64,000 nt of DNA from Mycetocola_A sp015752285 (GCF_015752285.1 NZ_JADOUY010000004.1:186001-250000), one strand, 5' to 3'; numbered from the stretch's first letter, positions 33,714 to 43,468 are shown. Numbers and translations: made by a program. Notes: generated by a model from the letters alone, not told the origin.

Positions 33714-34442
33714 ATGTCCCTGTCCGTCGCCCCCGTTCACTACCCCGGGAATCCGGGGCAAGCGACGAGCCAGGTGGCCGAACTGCAGGCGCGCATCAGG
33801 GGAATGCAGCGGACCCGGATAGATTCGCACGGGCTACCGACATCACCGGGCGTCGCTGAGCTGCTCCCCGGGGGAATGCTCCGCGCCGGCACCGCCTATT
33901 CGGTGCACGAATCGACGAGCCTCGCCCTTGCGCTCCTCGCTGGTCCGAGCGCCGCAGGGGCGTGGTGCGGCGTGGTCGGGATGCCGTCGCTCGGCGTCGA
34001 AGCGGCAGCGGCAGCAGGCGTCGACCTCGACCGTCTCGTCCTCGTTCCTGAGCCGGGAGCCCAGTGGCTGCAGGTCACCGCTGCACTCGCCGACGTCGTC
34101 ACCGTCGTGCTCGCCCGCCCACCTGCACACCTCAGCGCCGCCGAGGTCTCACGGCTGGGCTCCCGGTTGCGGCAGCGGGGGTCGACACTCATCGCCCTGG
34201 GCGACTGGCCGCAGAGCGAGGCGACGTTGCGGGTCACAGATGATCGCTGGATGGGGCTCGGAGACGGCCACGGTTACCTGGCCGCCCGTCGGGTGACGGT
34301 CGCGGTCAGCGGACGCACCCTCACCGGCAAACCGCGGCGCAAGGAGCTGTGGCTTCCTGACACCGAGCAGGTGATCCGCCCGGCCGGACTGGCTGGAGTG
34401 TCCGCCCGTCCAGAGAGATATGACGATGCGGCCGTCTCATGA
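33714..34442 (+). CDS. imuA: ImuA'-like mutasome accessory protein
   Basis: 242 aa RecA/SulA-like fold protein without a clear Walker A motif. It has PTSPGVAELLPGGMLRAGTAYSV near residue 42 and the region LARPPAHLSAAEVSRLGSRLRQRG typical of ImuA' in actinobacteria. In Mycobacterium the ImuA'-ImuB-DnaE2 mutasome carries out damage-induced mutagenesis, and ImuA' bridges to RecA and ImuB. It is first in the SOS operon, probably on a leaderless mRNA, and overlaps imuB by 4 nt. Confidence 0.88.
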   Translation: MSLSVAPVHYPGNPGQATSQVAELQARIRGMQRTRIDSHGLPTSPGVAELLPGGMLRAGTAYSVHESTSLALALLAGPSAAGAWCGVVGMPSLGVEAAAAAGVDLDRLVLVPEPGAQWLQVTAALADVVTVVLARPPAHLSAAEVSRLGSRLRQRGSTLIALGDWPQSEATLRVTDDRWMGLGDGHGYLAARRVTVAVSGRTLTGKPRRKELWLPDTEQVIRPAGLAGVSARPERYDDAAVS

Positions 34443-36025
34443 CCACCGCATCTGTATCTTCCTCGCCTCTACCGGTGCGGACCCTGCTGCTCTGGTGTCC
34501 GGACTGGCCAACGAACGCCGCAGCTGTGGAACACAGCATCTCCTCGGAGGCGCCCCTGGCTGTGATCGACCGCGGCGAAGTGTTCGCTTGTTCGCCTTCG
34601 GCCCGCCGTGACGGCGTCCGTCGGGGCCTCCGGGTGCGTGAGGCACAGTCCCGCTGCCCCGACCTGATCGCGCTGCCATACGACCCGGTGCTCGACCATC
34701 GGGCATTCGAGCCGGTCATTGCGGCGGTCGAACAGATCGTCCCTGGCGTCCAACTCTCCCGTCCTGGGACGTGCGTGATGCGGGCGCGGGGACCGAGCAG
34801 GTACTACGGCGGTGAACGGCCGGCCGCCCAGGCGCTCTACGACACGCTCGCTGCCCTCGGGGTGCCCGGAGCCCGGCTGGGAATCGCCGACGGCCCCTTC
34901 GCCGCCGAACAGGCCGCGAAACTGCGTTCACCGACAGTGACGGATGCCGTCCGCATCGTCCCCGTCGGCAGTTCGCCCGAGTTCCTGTCCGGCTTCGGCG
35001 TCGACATCCTCGACCGCCCTGGACTGACCGGCCTGTTGCGCCGGCTCGGCATCAGGACTCTCGGCGACTTCGCCGCCCTCGATGAGATGCAGGTCCGCGA
35101 CCGGTTCGGCCCTGACGGTGTGCTCGCGTACCGGCTGGCCTCCGGATCGGACCCGGGCGACATCGATGCCCGAACTCCACCGGCAGATCACTCGAGCGTC
35201 GTCGAGTTCGAACCTCCGCTCGACCGGGTCGACCAGGTGGCGTTCGCCTTCCGAACCGCCGCCGAGGAGTTCGTGGCGCGGTTGCAGGCCTCAGCTCTCG
35301 TCGCGACGGCGATTCGGATCGAGGTGTCGACCGATGGCGGCGATTCCCGTTCACGGACCTGGCTGCATCCGCGCTGGTTCACCGCGGGCGATGTGCTCGA
35401 CCGGGTGCGCTGGCAACTGCAGGGTACTGGGCTGGTTGAGAGCGGACTCAGCAGCGCCATCTCCCGGCTCCGGGTCGAACCCGAGAGCGTCGACCCGGCA
35501 GGCAACCACGAGAACGGGTTGTATGGGGGAGCGACCGATGAACGCATCCACTCGGGATTGTCGCGGGTGCAGGGCATGGTCGGCCATGCCGGAGTGCTCA
35601 CCGCGCGTATCGCCGGTGGCCGGCAGCCAACTGATCGCCGGGTGCTCGTTCCGTGGGGTGACCTGCCGCCGGGCGGGGAAGCATCCGTCCGTGCGGCGCA
35701 GGCGCTCCCGTGGCCGGGGCGGCTGCCCGGGCCGCCACCCGCCACCGTTTTTTCTGAGAGACAGCGGGTGCTGGTGCAGGCGGCAGGCGGAGGGGAGATC
35801 GCCGTCGACGACCGCGGGGAGCTCTCAGCCGTTCCCGTGCAGTTCACCGGGCCTGGGCGTGTTTCAGGACCTGTCAGCGCCTGGGCGGGCCCGTGGCCGG
35901 TCACCGAACGCTGGTGGGACGGTGGCCGTCGGCTCAACAGGTTTCAACTGGTCGACGGGAGCGGGGGAGCCTGGCTTCTCGTGCTCGACGAGTCCGGCTG
36001 GTGGGCTGAGGCCCGCTATGACTGA
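34439..36025 (+). CDS. imuB: ImuB, catalytically inactive Y-family polymerase homologue
   Basis: 528 aa with Y-family polymerase fold. The acidic catalytic residues are absent: the first motif is LLLWCPDWPTNAAAVE and the usual SIDE motif is replaced by MRARGPSRYYGGERPA. The helix-hairpin-helix region FGVDILDRPGLTGLLRRLGI and little-finger domain are kept. A C-terminal segment of about 150 residues is typical of ImuB, which acts as a hub binding DnaE2, ImuA' and the beta clamp. Coupled to imuA; dnaE2 starts 39 nt after its stop. Confidence 0.92.
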   Translation: MTTASVSSSPLPVRTLLLWCPDWPTNAAAVEHSISSEAPLAVIDRGEVFACSPSARRDGVRRGLRVREAQSRCPDLIALPYDPVLDHRAFEPVIAAVEQIVPGVQLSRPGTCVMRARGPSRYYGGERPAAQALYDTLAALGVPGARLGIADGPFAAEQAAKLRSPTVTDAVRIVPVGSSPEFLSGFGVDILDRPGLTGLLRRLGIRTLGDFAALDEMQVRDRFGPDGVLAYRLASGSDPGDIDARTPPADHSSVVEFEPPLDRVDQVAFAFRTAAEEFVARLQASALVATAIRIEVSTDGGDSRSRTWLHPRWFTAGDVLDRVRWQLQGTGLVESGLSSAISRLRVEPESVDPAGNHENGLYGGATDERIHSGLSRVQGMVGHAGVLTARIAGGRQPTDRRVLVPWGDLPPGGEASVRAAQALPWPGRLPGPPPATVFSERQRVLVQAAGGGEIAVDDRGELSAVPVQFTGPGRVSGPVSAWAGPWPVTERWWDGGRRLNRFQLVDGSGGAWLLVLDESGWWAEARYD

Positions 36026-36064
36026 GCGGATGCAACACCGCGCGAGATCCGCGGGGGTGCGCTG

Positions 36065-39000
36065 ATGGGCTGGCACAACCCTCCTGTGCCGTGGGCCGAG
36101 TTCGAACGCGCGCTCTCGGATGCGAGCCGCCCCGGCTCGCCTCCTCCGGGTGCAGACGGCGGAGACAGTCCCGCCTGGTCACGCAAACGGCTGGCATACG
36201 TTCCAGAACCACCCACACGTCCTGCCCCTGCAGGCGAGGCGGTGCCATACGTCGAACTGCACGCGCACTCCAACTTCAGCTTCCTCGACGGTGCATCGTC
36301 ACCCGAGAAACTCGTCGAGGAGGCAGCGCGGCTGGGTCTTGACGGGCTCGCCCTCACCGACCATGACGGACTGTACGGGATCGTGCGGTTGGCCGAAGCC
36401 GCCGAAGCCCACCCCGGGCTGCGCACGATCTTCGGAGCCGAACTCTCGCTCGGTCTCAGCAAACCGCAGAACGGCGAGCCAGACCCGGAGGGCACCCACC
36501 TCGTCGTGCTCGCCAGGCGTGAAGAGGGGTACCACCGGCTGGCGGGTGCGATCACAGCGGCGCAGCTTGCGCACGGTGCCGAGAAAGGGCGGCCGCGCTA
36601 CGACATCGACGACCTCGCCTCTGCGGCAGACGGAACCTGGCTGGTGCTGAGCGGATGCCGCAAAGGCGCAGTCCGCACCGCCCTCGCGACGGAAGGCGCG
36701 TCTGGGGCTCGTCGGGAACTCGCCGAGCTCGTCCGGCTGTTCGGCGACGGCAACGTGGTCGTCGAACTGTTCGATCACGGAAACCCCGGAGACACCACAG
36801 CGAACGACACTCTCGCTGAGTTGGCCGCTGCACTCGGGCTGCCGGTGGTCGCAACGACCGGGGCGCACTACGCGACGCCGGCGCAGCACCCGCTCGCCTC
36901 GGCGCTTGCCGCCGTTCGTGCCCGCAGGAGCCTCGACGACCTCGACGGCTGGCTGCCGGCATCCGGTGCCGCGCACCTCCGCAGCGGCGCCGAGATGGCC
37001 CGCAGGTTCGCGCGCTACCCGGGTGCTGTCGCCCGCACCGTCGACCTCGCCGACGAGCTGGCGTTCCGGCTGCGGAGCGTGAGACCCGGGCTGCCCCTGC
37101 AGGAAGTCCCTGAGGGGCACACGCCGATGAGCTGGCTGCGTGAACTCACCTGGCAGGGCGCCGCGAGACGGTATCCGGGCGCGGACGCCTCCGTCACCGA
37201 ACGGATCGAACGGGAACTCGACGTGATCGAGCAGAAAGACTTCCCGGGCTACTTCCTCATCGTGCACGAGATCGTCCAGTTCGCCCGCAGCCGTGGCATC
37301 CTCTGCCAGGGGCGTGGCTCCGCCGCGAACTCGGCCGTCTGCTATTTGCTCGACATCACCGCCGTCGACTCGATCGCATACGGACTGCCGTTCGAACGGT
37401 TCCTTTCGAGCATGCGCGACGAAGAACCAGACATCGATGTCGACTTCGACTCCGACCGGCGTGAAGAGGTGATCCAGCATGTCTATGAGAGGTACGGGAG
37501 GTTCAACGCAGCCCAGGTGGCGAACGTCATCACCTACCGGCCCAAGTTCGCCGTCCGCGACATGGCCAAGGCGCTCGGGCACAGTCCCGGCCAGCAGGAT
37601 GCCTGGTCGAAGCAGGTGGAACGCTGGGGATCCCTCAGTCCGAACGATGAGCACGACATTCCCCAGCCGGTGGTCGACCTCGCCAGGCAGGTGCTGACCT
37701 TTCCACGCCACCTCGGCATCCACTCCGGGGGAATGGTGCTCACCGATCGCCCGGTCGGCGAAGTATGCCCGATCGAGCATGGGCGGATGGCTGGCCGGAC
37801 CGTTCTGCAATGGGACAAAGACGACTGCGCCTGGATGGGCCTGGTGAAGTTCGACCTGCTCGGCCTCGGCATGCTCGCCGCCCTGCAGTATTCGTTCGAC
37901 CTGGCCGCTGAGCACTGCGGTGAGCGGTGGGACCTCCAGTCGATGCCGAAAGAAGAGCAGGGCGTGTACGACCAGCTCTGCCGCGCAGACACCGTCGGGG
38001 TGTTCCAGGTCGAGAGCAGGGCGCAGATGGGCATGCTTCCCCGGCTGCAGCCGCGGTGCTTCTACGACCTCGTGATCCAGATCGCCATGGTGCGGCCCGG
38101 TCCGATCCAGGGCGGCGCCGTGCATCCGTACATTCGGAGGCGAACGGGTGGTGAGCCTGTGACCTACCTGCACCCCGACCTCGAACCGGTGCTCAAACGC
38201 ACCCTCGGTGTTCCGCTGTTCCAGGAGCAGCTCATGCAGATGGCCATGGTTGTCGGTGGCTGCACCGGTGAAGACGCCGACCTGTTGCGCCGGGCGATGG
38301 GCTCGAAGCGTGGGCAGGAGAAGATCGAGTCGCTCAAGGCCAAGCTCTACGCGGGAATGGCAGACAACGGCATCACCGGAGACGATGCAGACACGATCTA
38401 CCTGAAGATCCAGGCCTTCGCGAACTTCGGGTTCGCCGAGAGCCACTCGATCAGTTTCGCCCTGCTCGTCTACGCAAGCGCCTGGATGCGCCTGCACTAT
38501 CCGGCGGCGTTCCTCGCTGCCCTGCTCCGTGCACAGCCGATGGGCTTCTACTCACCGCAGTCGCTGGTGGCGGATGCCACGCGGCACGGCGTCGAGACGC
38601 TGCGTCCAGACATCCTGCTCTCCGGGGTGGAGGCGGTACTCGCGCCGCTCGACGCCGGATCTTCCGCTGAACCCCCCGGCCCTGACGCCTGTGTCGACGC
38701 GCACCAGCCTCCCGTCGAAGCGTTCGACCTCTCCGCCGACTTCGACCCGGCGACCCATCGTCGTGACGGTCGCTACGCCGTGCGTCTCGGGCTCGCCGGC
38801 GTGACATCCATCGGGGTGCGCAAGGCCGAGCAGATCGTGGCCGAACGGGAACGCGGGGGAGGCTACCGCGACATGCGTGACCTCGCCCGCCGGGTCGGCC
38901 TCACCTCCGCCCAGCTCGAAGCGCTCTCGGCAGCCGGAGCCTTCGACGTCTTCGGCATCTCACGGCGGGGCGCCCTGTGGGACGCCGAACAGGCATCCCA

Positions 39001-39478
39001 GGAACGCCCTGACCAGTTGCAGGGCAGCCACCTCACCGTGCAGCCGCCCCTGTTCGCGATGCTCTCCGGTGAGGAACAGGTGATCAACGACCTGTGGTCC
39101 ACCGGGATCACCCCGGATGATCACCCGATCAGGTACGTGCGTCCCGCGCTCGCCGAACGCGGGGTGAAGAGTGCCGAGCAACTCAAGACCACCGAGTCAG
39201 GCCGGCGGATCGAGGTCGGCGGCGTCGTCACCCACCGGCAGCGGCCGGCAACAGCGAGTGGAATCACCTTCATGAACCTCGAAGACGAGACCGGGCTGGT
39301 CAACGTGATCTGCAGTGTGGGGGTGTGGGGTCGTTACCGCAGGACAGCCAGGGAAGCTCCTGCGATGATCGTTCGCGGCATCCTGGAACGGTCACCGGAG
39401 GGAATCGTCAACCTTCTCGCCGATCGGCTCGAGCCCCTGCCCCTCAGCGCCAGGACCAGATCCAGGGACTTCCAGTGA
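36065..39478 (+). CDS. dnaE2: Error-prone DNA polymerase III alpha (DnaE2)
   Basis: 1137 aa. PHP domain from about residue 60 (YVELHAHSNFSFLDGAS, LALTDHDGLYGIVRL), polymerase active site PDIDVDFDSDRREEV near residue 455 and the second catalytic region further on, GPIQGGAVHPYIRRR near 678, helix-hairpin-helix VTSIGVRKAEQIVAERER and an OB domain at the end. This is the translesion polymerase of the mutasome. Its last 87 bp overlap the convergent EamA gene. Length matches the family. Confidence 0.96.
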   Translation: MGWHNPPVPWAEFERALSDASRPGSPPPGADGGDSPAWSRKRLAYVPEPPTRPAPAGEAVPYVELHAHSNFSFLDGASSPEKLVEEAARLGLDGLALTDHDGLYGIVRLAEAAEAHPGLRTIFGAELSLGLSKPQNGEPDPEGTHLVVLARREEGYHRLAGAITAAQLAHGAEKGRPRYDIDDLASAADGTWLVLSGCRKGAVRTALATEGASGARRELAELVRLFGDGNVVVELFDHGNPGDTTANDTLAELAAALGLPVVATTGAHYATPAQHPLASALAAVRARRSLDDLDGWLPASGAAHLRSGAEMARRFARYPGAVARTVDLADELAFRLRSVRPGLPLQEVPEGHTPMSWLRELTWQGAARRYPGADASVTERIERELDVIEQKDFPGYFLIVHEIVQFARSRGILCQGRGSAANSAVCYLLDITAVDSIAYGLPFERFLSSMRDEEPDIDVDFDSDRREEVIQHVYERYGRFNAAQVANVITYRPKFAVRDMAKALGHSPGQQDAWSKQVERWGSLSPNDEHDIPQPVVDLARQVLTFPRHLGIHSGGMVLTDRPVGEVCPIEHGRMAGRTVLQWDKDDCAWMGLVKFDLLGLGMLAALQYSFDLAAEHCGERWDLQSMPKEEQGVYDQLCRADTVGVFQVESRAQMGMLPRLQPRCFYDLVIQIAMVRPGPIQGGAVHPYIRRRTGGEPVTYLHPDLEPVLKRTLGVPLFQEQLMQMAMVVGGCTGEDADLLRRAMGSKRGQEKIESLKAKLYAGMADNGITGDDADTIYLKIQAFANFGFAESHSISFALLVYASAWMRLHYPAAFLAALLRAQPMGFYSPQSLVADATRHGVETLRPDILLSGVEAVLAPLDAGSSAEPPGPDACVDAHQPPVEAFDLSADFDPATHRRDGRYAVRLGLAGVTSIGVRKAEQIVAERERGGGYRDMRDLARRVGLTSAQLEALSAAGAFDVFGISRRGALWDAEQASQERPDQLQGSHLTVQPPLFAMLSGEEQVINDLWSTGITPDDHPIRYVRPALAERGVKSAEQLKTTESGRRIEVGGVVTHRQRPATASGITFMNLEDETGLVNVICSVGVWGRYRRTAREAPAMIVRGILERSPEGIVNLLADRLEPLPLSARTRSRDFQ

Positions 39479-40348
39479 TCCTCCGCGACTGGTCTTCCGC
39501 AGCCGGATCACGGCCATTGCCAGCCCGGTGAGCATCACAGCGCCACCGAGAAGTTCGCTGAGGGTCGGCACCTCACCCTGCACCAGCCATGCAGCGGCGA
39601 TGCCGATGACAGGCACGAGCAGGGTGAACGGCACAACAGCGCTTGTCGGGTATCTGGCCATCAGGGTGTTCCAGATGCCGTACCCGATGAGCGAGGCGGC
39701 GACCGCCGTGTAGAGGGTGCTGAGGATGGCGACGAGCGAGAGGCTGGACAGTGCGCCGAAGACGGTGCCAGGGCCATCGAGCATGAGCGCGAGGGCGAAG
39801 GTCGGGATCGGCACGATGAGGGCAGACCACACCACGAGGGAGAGACCGGATGCCGCCTTTGCCCGGCGGCTGAGCACGTTGCCGATGGCCCACGACAGAG
39901 CTGCTCCGAGGGTGACGACAAGAGGCACCCATGGCGCCGTGACGCTGTGGCCGACCACGACGATGCCGAGACCGAACGTTCCGATGACGATACCGACCAG
40001 CTGGCGCCGGGTGGGACGCTCGCCGAGGAAGCCGGCCGAAATGACGACCGTCAGGATCACCTGCGTCTGCAGGAGCAGCGACGCCAGACCTGCAGGCATT
40101 CCCAGGTGGAGGGCGACATAGAGCAGGCAGAACTGGCCCAGGCTGAGGAACGTGCCGATGGCCAGGATGTTCCGCCAGCCGATGGTCGGTGGACGGACGA
40201 AGAAAACAGCGGGAATCGCGACGAGAACGAACCGGAGGGCCACGAAGACAAGAGGAGGGACACCGTCCAGTCCTTCGTCGATAATGACGAAGTTGACACC
40301 CCAGATCACCGCGACGAGCACGGCGAGGAGACTGTGTTTGAGGGTCAC
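39392..40348 (-). CDS. EamA/DMT-family transporter
   Basis: 318 aa from GTG at 40348 (GGGA upstream). Ten predicted helices in two EamA repeats (LAVIWGVNFVIIDEGLDGV at the first helix, AALSWAIGNVLSRRAKAAS at the sixth), resembling YdcZ/RhaT/EamA amino-acid or metabolite exporters. The hydrophilic C-terminal tail of about 35 residues runs antisense into the last 87 bp of dnaE2. An ATG further upstream would add a charged, non-conserved tail. Substrate unknown. Confidence 0.88.
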   Translation of the reverse strand: MTLKHSLLAVLVAVIWGVNFVIIDEGLDGVPPLVFVALRFVLVAIPAVFFVRPPTIGWRNILAIGTFLSLGQFCLLYVALHLGMPAGLASLLLQTQVILTVVISAGFLGERPTRRQLVGIVIGTFGLGIVVVGHSVTAPWVPLVVTLGAALSWAIGNVLSRRAKAASGLSLVVWSALIVPIPTFALALMLDGPGTVFGALSSLSLVAILSTLYTAVAASLIGYGIWNTLMARYPTSAVVPFTLLVPVIGIAAAWLVQGEVPTLSELLGGAVMLTGLAMAVIRLRKTSRGGSLEVPGSGPGAEGQGLEPIGEKVDDSLR

Positions 40349-40438
40349 GTTCCCACTGTGGCACAGTCCCCGACCGGCCATCGCCGACCAGGCGGCGTCG
40401 ACGACCACTGGCGCACGGATTTTCGCTAGACTGGATGT

Positions 40439-40597
40439 ATGGCTTTCGTCCTCTCCTTCGCGCTGTTCATCGCCGGCTGTTTCCTCTTCGGCTTCGCGTT
40501 CACCATCGAGAGCTTCCAGGCCATCGTTTTCTTCGCCGGTATCGTCGCCATCGCGTTGTCGTTCGGTATCCCGGCACACGTCCTCGCCAAGCGCTAG
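40439..40597 (+). CDS. 52-aa single/two-helix membrane protein
   Basis: Starts MAFVLSFALFIAGCFLFGFA and ends AHVLAKR; almost wholly hydrophobic with two likely helices separated by TIESFQ. TAGACT at 40427-40432 ends 6 nt before the ATG, the same leaderless layout as other genes here, which supports it being a real gene. Function unknown; small proteins of this type are frequent in Microbacteriaceae genomes. Confidence 0.75.
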   Translation: MAFVLSFALFIAGCFLFGFAFTIESFQAIVFFAGIVAIALSFGIPAHVLAKR

Positions 40598-40915
40598 GTT
40601 TCCTGTGGCCGGCTTCGGCTGGGAACGCTCGTCGCGAGCAGCTGATGAGCGTGTTCGGTCTCATCTGGCCTGGTCCTGCCACGCGTCGAGCGCGAGCCGC
40701 CGAGCCACCCTGAGCGACCGGCGGTCCCGCCTTCCTCCGAACGTCGACGTCGCGCGCGGATAACGCTTTCCAGATTTCCTTGCGCCCCGAACAGGGCTGT
40801 TGTCATAATGTCAGGACGTATTGATGTTCTGGGGGCGAACGCTCTGCCTTCCGGCGGTCGGTGCGTGATCGAGTGGTCACCGAGATCGCCGATTCCGTTT
40901 CAGGAGGACTCAAAG
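40598..40915 (+). promoter_or_regulatory. Non-coding stretch with promoter and leader of the PAP2 gene
   Basis: 318 bp without a gene. It holds a small GCTCG/CGAGC hairpin at 40627-40639 just after the 52-aa gene and a likely promoter, TTGCGC (40780-40785), 18-nt spacer, CATAAT (40804-40809), giving about a 100-nt leader that ends in AGGAGG at 40902-40907. Nothing else stands out. Confidence 0.5.
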
Positions 40916-42415
40916 ATGAAGCAACTCCCGTTCACCCGGAGGCCCGACGCCTCTCAGAGGATCGCCGTCGCACGCTCCGGCGCAACCGGACGCTCGCGAG
41001 CGTCCCGCCGCCGTGCAAGCGGTATGGTCGCAGCCGGTACCGGGCTGAGTATTCTGCTCTCCGGCGCAGGCGCAGGCGCCGCTGTCGCTGCTGCACCGTT
41101 CCCCGCCGACGATCTCACTCGCTCGTACCCGTCGAACGTTTCCTATCGCTATGAATTGATCATGGATTCGTTCACCGTGCTTCGGGACGACGAGGCGATC
41201 ATCGCCCATAACGACGCGACGACGATCGCGATCAACAACTCGGCGTCACCCGAGCAGGTCGATCGCGCGATCGTCGACCAGTACGCCGATATGTCCATCT
41301 CCATGGCAGACGCTTTCGGGCAGAACCTTGGCGCCTTCTACACCGAGGGCCGGCTGAACGGTGAACTGCCCAAGGTGGAGGCGTTGATGGCGAAAGAGGG
41401 TGGATTGATCGGCTACCACTCGTCGTCAAACCCGTCGAAGGAGTTTTTCTCCTACGATCGTCCATACATCCGGATCCCTGAGCTGTTGCAGTACCGTGAC
41501 AAGCCCGACGGTGACGCCTGGGAATCGACGAGCGGCTCGTTCCCCAGCGGGCATACCTCGCAGGCCTACTGGCAGGGAACCGCGTTCGCCGTCATGCTGC
41601 CCGAGCTCGCTCCCCAGATTCTGGCGCGAACTTCTGAGGCGAGCAACAATCGAATCGTCATGGCGGCTCACTATCCGCTCGACGTGATCGGCGGACGGAT
41701 GATGGGCAACCACATCCTGGAACGCCGAATGACAGACAGCGAGTTTCGGCCTCTCATCGCTGCTGCCGCCTCTGAGTTGCGCGATTATCTGGAAACCCGA
41801 TGCGGAGACACCATCGAGGTGTGCATCGCCGAGGACACTCCGTACCTGAACGATGAGGAATCACTCGCTGTCTACGAAGAGCGGATGACATACAGCTTCC
41901 CGCGGGTCGCCGCGAGCGGCCTGCCCGTCAGCGTCCCGGACGACGCCGAATCGCTCTTGCTCACGAGTCACCCGGACCTCACCGCTGAGCAGCGTCGTCG
42001 CGTGCTCGAACTCACCGCGATCGACTCCGGTTACCCCCTCGACCAGGGCAACAGTATCGGTGGATGGCAGCGGATCAATCTTGCCGCGGCCATGGCGGCT
42101 GAGGTCGTCGTCGCTCCTGACGGTTCGGTGTCACTGGCAGATGACGCTGCGCCGTCGCCGGAGCCTGAGCCTGATCCGTCCGACCCGGGCACCTCGCCTG
42201 ATCCGTCGGACCCGGGCAACGCACCCGAGCCGAACGCTCCCGGGATGCCGGCGGACGTGGACGGCGCGATGCCGACCGCTGACGATTCCGCGGCCGCTGA
42301 TGACCTCGCCGATACCGGAGCCGACCTGCCGGTCAGCGGGTTGGGCGCTGCCCTGATGGCGCTGGTCGCCGGGGCCGCCCTGCTGGTACTCCGCCGGCGT
42401 ATCGCCCGTCAGTAA
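40916..42415 (+). CDS. Secreted, wall-anchored PAP2-type acid phosphatase
   Basis: 499 aa. Sec signal in the first 60 residues (Arg-rich start, then SGMVAAGTGLSILLSGAGAG, cleavage near AAAPFPADD). PAP2/class A acid phosphatase motifs: YDRPYIRIP, SGSFPSGHTSQAYW and SNNRIVMAAHYPLDVIGG, with the catalytic His residues. A Pro/Asp/Ser-rich spacer (about residues 420-455) leads to LADTG, a hydrophobic helix and an RRRIARQ tail: a sortase signal, LAXTG being the class E form. Predicted to release phosphate from organic esters at the cell surface. Start ATG at 40916 has AGGAGG 8 nt before; a longer reading from 40808 lacks this. Confidence 0.9.
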   Translation: MKQLPFTRRPDASQRIAVARSGATGRSRASRRRASGMVAAGTGLSILLSGAGAGAAVAAAPFPADDLTRSYPSNVSYRYELIMDSFTVLRDDEAIIAHNDATTIAINNSASPEQVDRAIVDQYADMSISMADAFGQNLGAFYTEGRLNGELPKVEALMAKEGGLIGYHSSSNPSKEFFSYDRPYIRIPELLQYRDKPDGDAWESTSGSFPSGHTSQAYWQGTAFAVMLPELAPQILARTSEASNNRIVMAAHYPLDVIGGRMMGNHILERRMTDSEFRPLIAAAASELRDYLETRCGDTIEVCIAEDTPYLNDEESLAVYEERMTYSFPRVAASGLPVSVPDDAESLLLTSHPDLTAEQRRRVLELTAIDSGYPLDQGNSIGGWQRINLAAAMAAEVVVAPDGSVSLADDAAPSPEPEPDPSDPGTSPDPSDPGNAPEPNAPGMPADVDGAMPTADDSAAADDLADTGADLPVSGLGAALMALVAGAALLVLRRRIARQ

Positions 42416-42480
42416 TACAGAAACCGGGAGGGCGGGGGTCGGAACGTGGCGCCCCCGCCCTGACGCATCCCGGCCGGGCG

Positions 42481-43230
42481 CTACGTCGCCTGCGACACCA
42501 GATCGGCGAGTCGCCCTGATGGCAATGCGATCCAGCCTTCCCGCCTCGCCCGGTCGACGAGAGGCGGGGGCGGTGCCTCGTATCCGCCGAGCGCGGCATT
42601 CCGCGCGGCGAGCGCCGCGATGACCGCGTCGAGGGCATCCGCTGACCTGATCATCAGGTCGCTGTGACCTTCGAGTTCCAGCCACGGCGCGGCCTCCCTG
42701 AGCGCCAGGAGAAGCAGTGATCGGCTCCGTGGGTCGGCGCGGTATCCGGCCGTCGGGAGTCCCCACAGTCGCAGACTGGCTCCCGGGTACACCTCGACAA
42801 CCACTCCGGAGCCGGAGCGGTCCACGGGAACGCCCGTCTCCTCGATCCGGCCGAGCAATCCGGCGCAGCGCATGGCGGTGAGCCCGAGACGGTCGGTTGA
42901 CACACTGAGTGGCCACCGCCCCGTGAGGCGTCGAACCTCTCTGTCGGTCTCCCGGTAGGCGAGGGTGCGGCGCCAGTCCATCCCGCCGTCGACCCGCACC
43001 GAGCGGTTGTCGCCCGTGGCATGGGCGGTGACGAACTGAACGAACTCATCGGGCCAGCCGAGTGCACAATCGATCCCCAGCTTGTCGACGGTCCCCGCCG
43101 ACTCGGCGATCTGGGCATCTGCAACGCCCAGATGGAGTTCTCGAAGCGACGCAGCCTGCCCCTGCCAGTCGATGACCGCGAGAGCGGTGCCCCTGCTCTC
43201 AGCGGCAAGGTCGACACCGGCTGTCAGCAT
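42481..43230 (-). CDS. DUF429 protein (predicted RNase H-fold nuclease)
   Basis: 249 aa. Starts MLTAGVDLAAESRGTALAVI, the DUF429 N-terminal motif whose first Asp resembles the metal ligand of an RNase H fold. Other conserved parts: GIDCALGWPDEF, DREVRRLTGRWPLSVS, VEVYPGASLRLWG and SADALDAVIAALAAR. Biological role unknown. On the minus strand TAGTCT ends 6 nt before the ATG, again suggesting a leaderless mRNA. Confidence 0.85.
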   Translation of the reverse strand: MLTAGVDLAAESRGTALAVIDWQGQAASLRELHLGVADAQIAESAGTVDKLGIDCALGWPDEFVQFVTAHATGDNRSVRVDGGMDWRRTLAYRETDREVRRLTGRWPLSVSTDRLGLTAMRCAGLLGRIEETGVPVDRSGSGVVVEVYPGASLRLWGLPTAGYRADPRSRSLLLLALREAAPWLELEGHSDLMIRSADALDAVIAALAARNAALGGYEAPPPPLVDRARREGWIALPSGRLADLVSQAT

Positions 43231-43468
43231 CTCACCAGACTAAGCCGTCGCGCCGGGCCTCCGGGCGCCTGCGGGGCGGCACTGGACGCATTTTCGTGCG
43301 GGCGCGGAGCAAGCCTCCGCCAGAGCGGGTGCGGTCGAGTCGGAACTGGTCGTCTGACGCTGCGCCGCCGGGCGGCCTCCCGGCTGAGCAGGCGGGGTAG
43401 TGAGTCGGTGACGGGTAGGGTTTCCCAACACCGGCCGTCTTCTCATTCACCGACGAAGGAGTTCTCAC

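Noticed and set aside
36299..38497. 732-codon open frame antisense to dnaE2
   Set aside because: Shadow of GC-rich coding DNA; composition is His/Arg/Asp-rich with no domain, while the plus strand encodes a clear polymerase.
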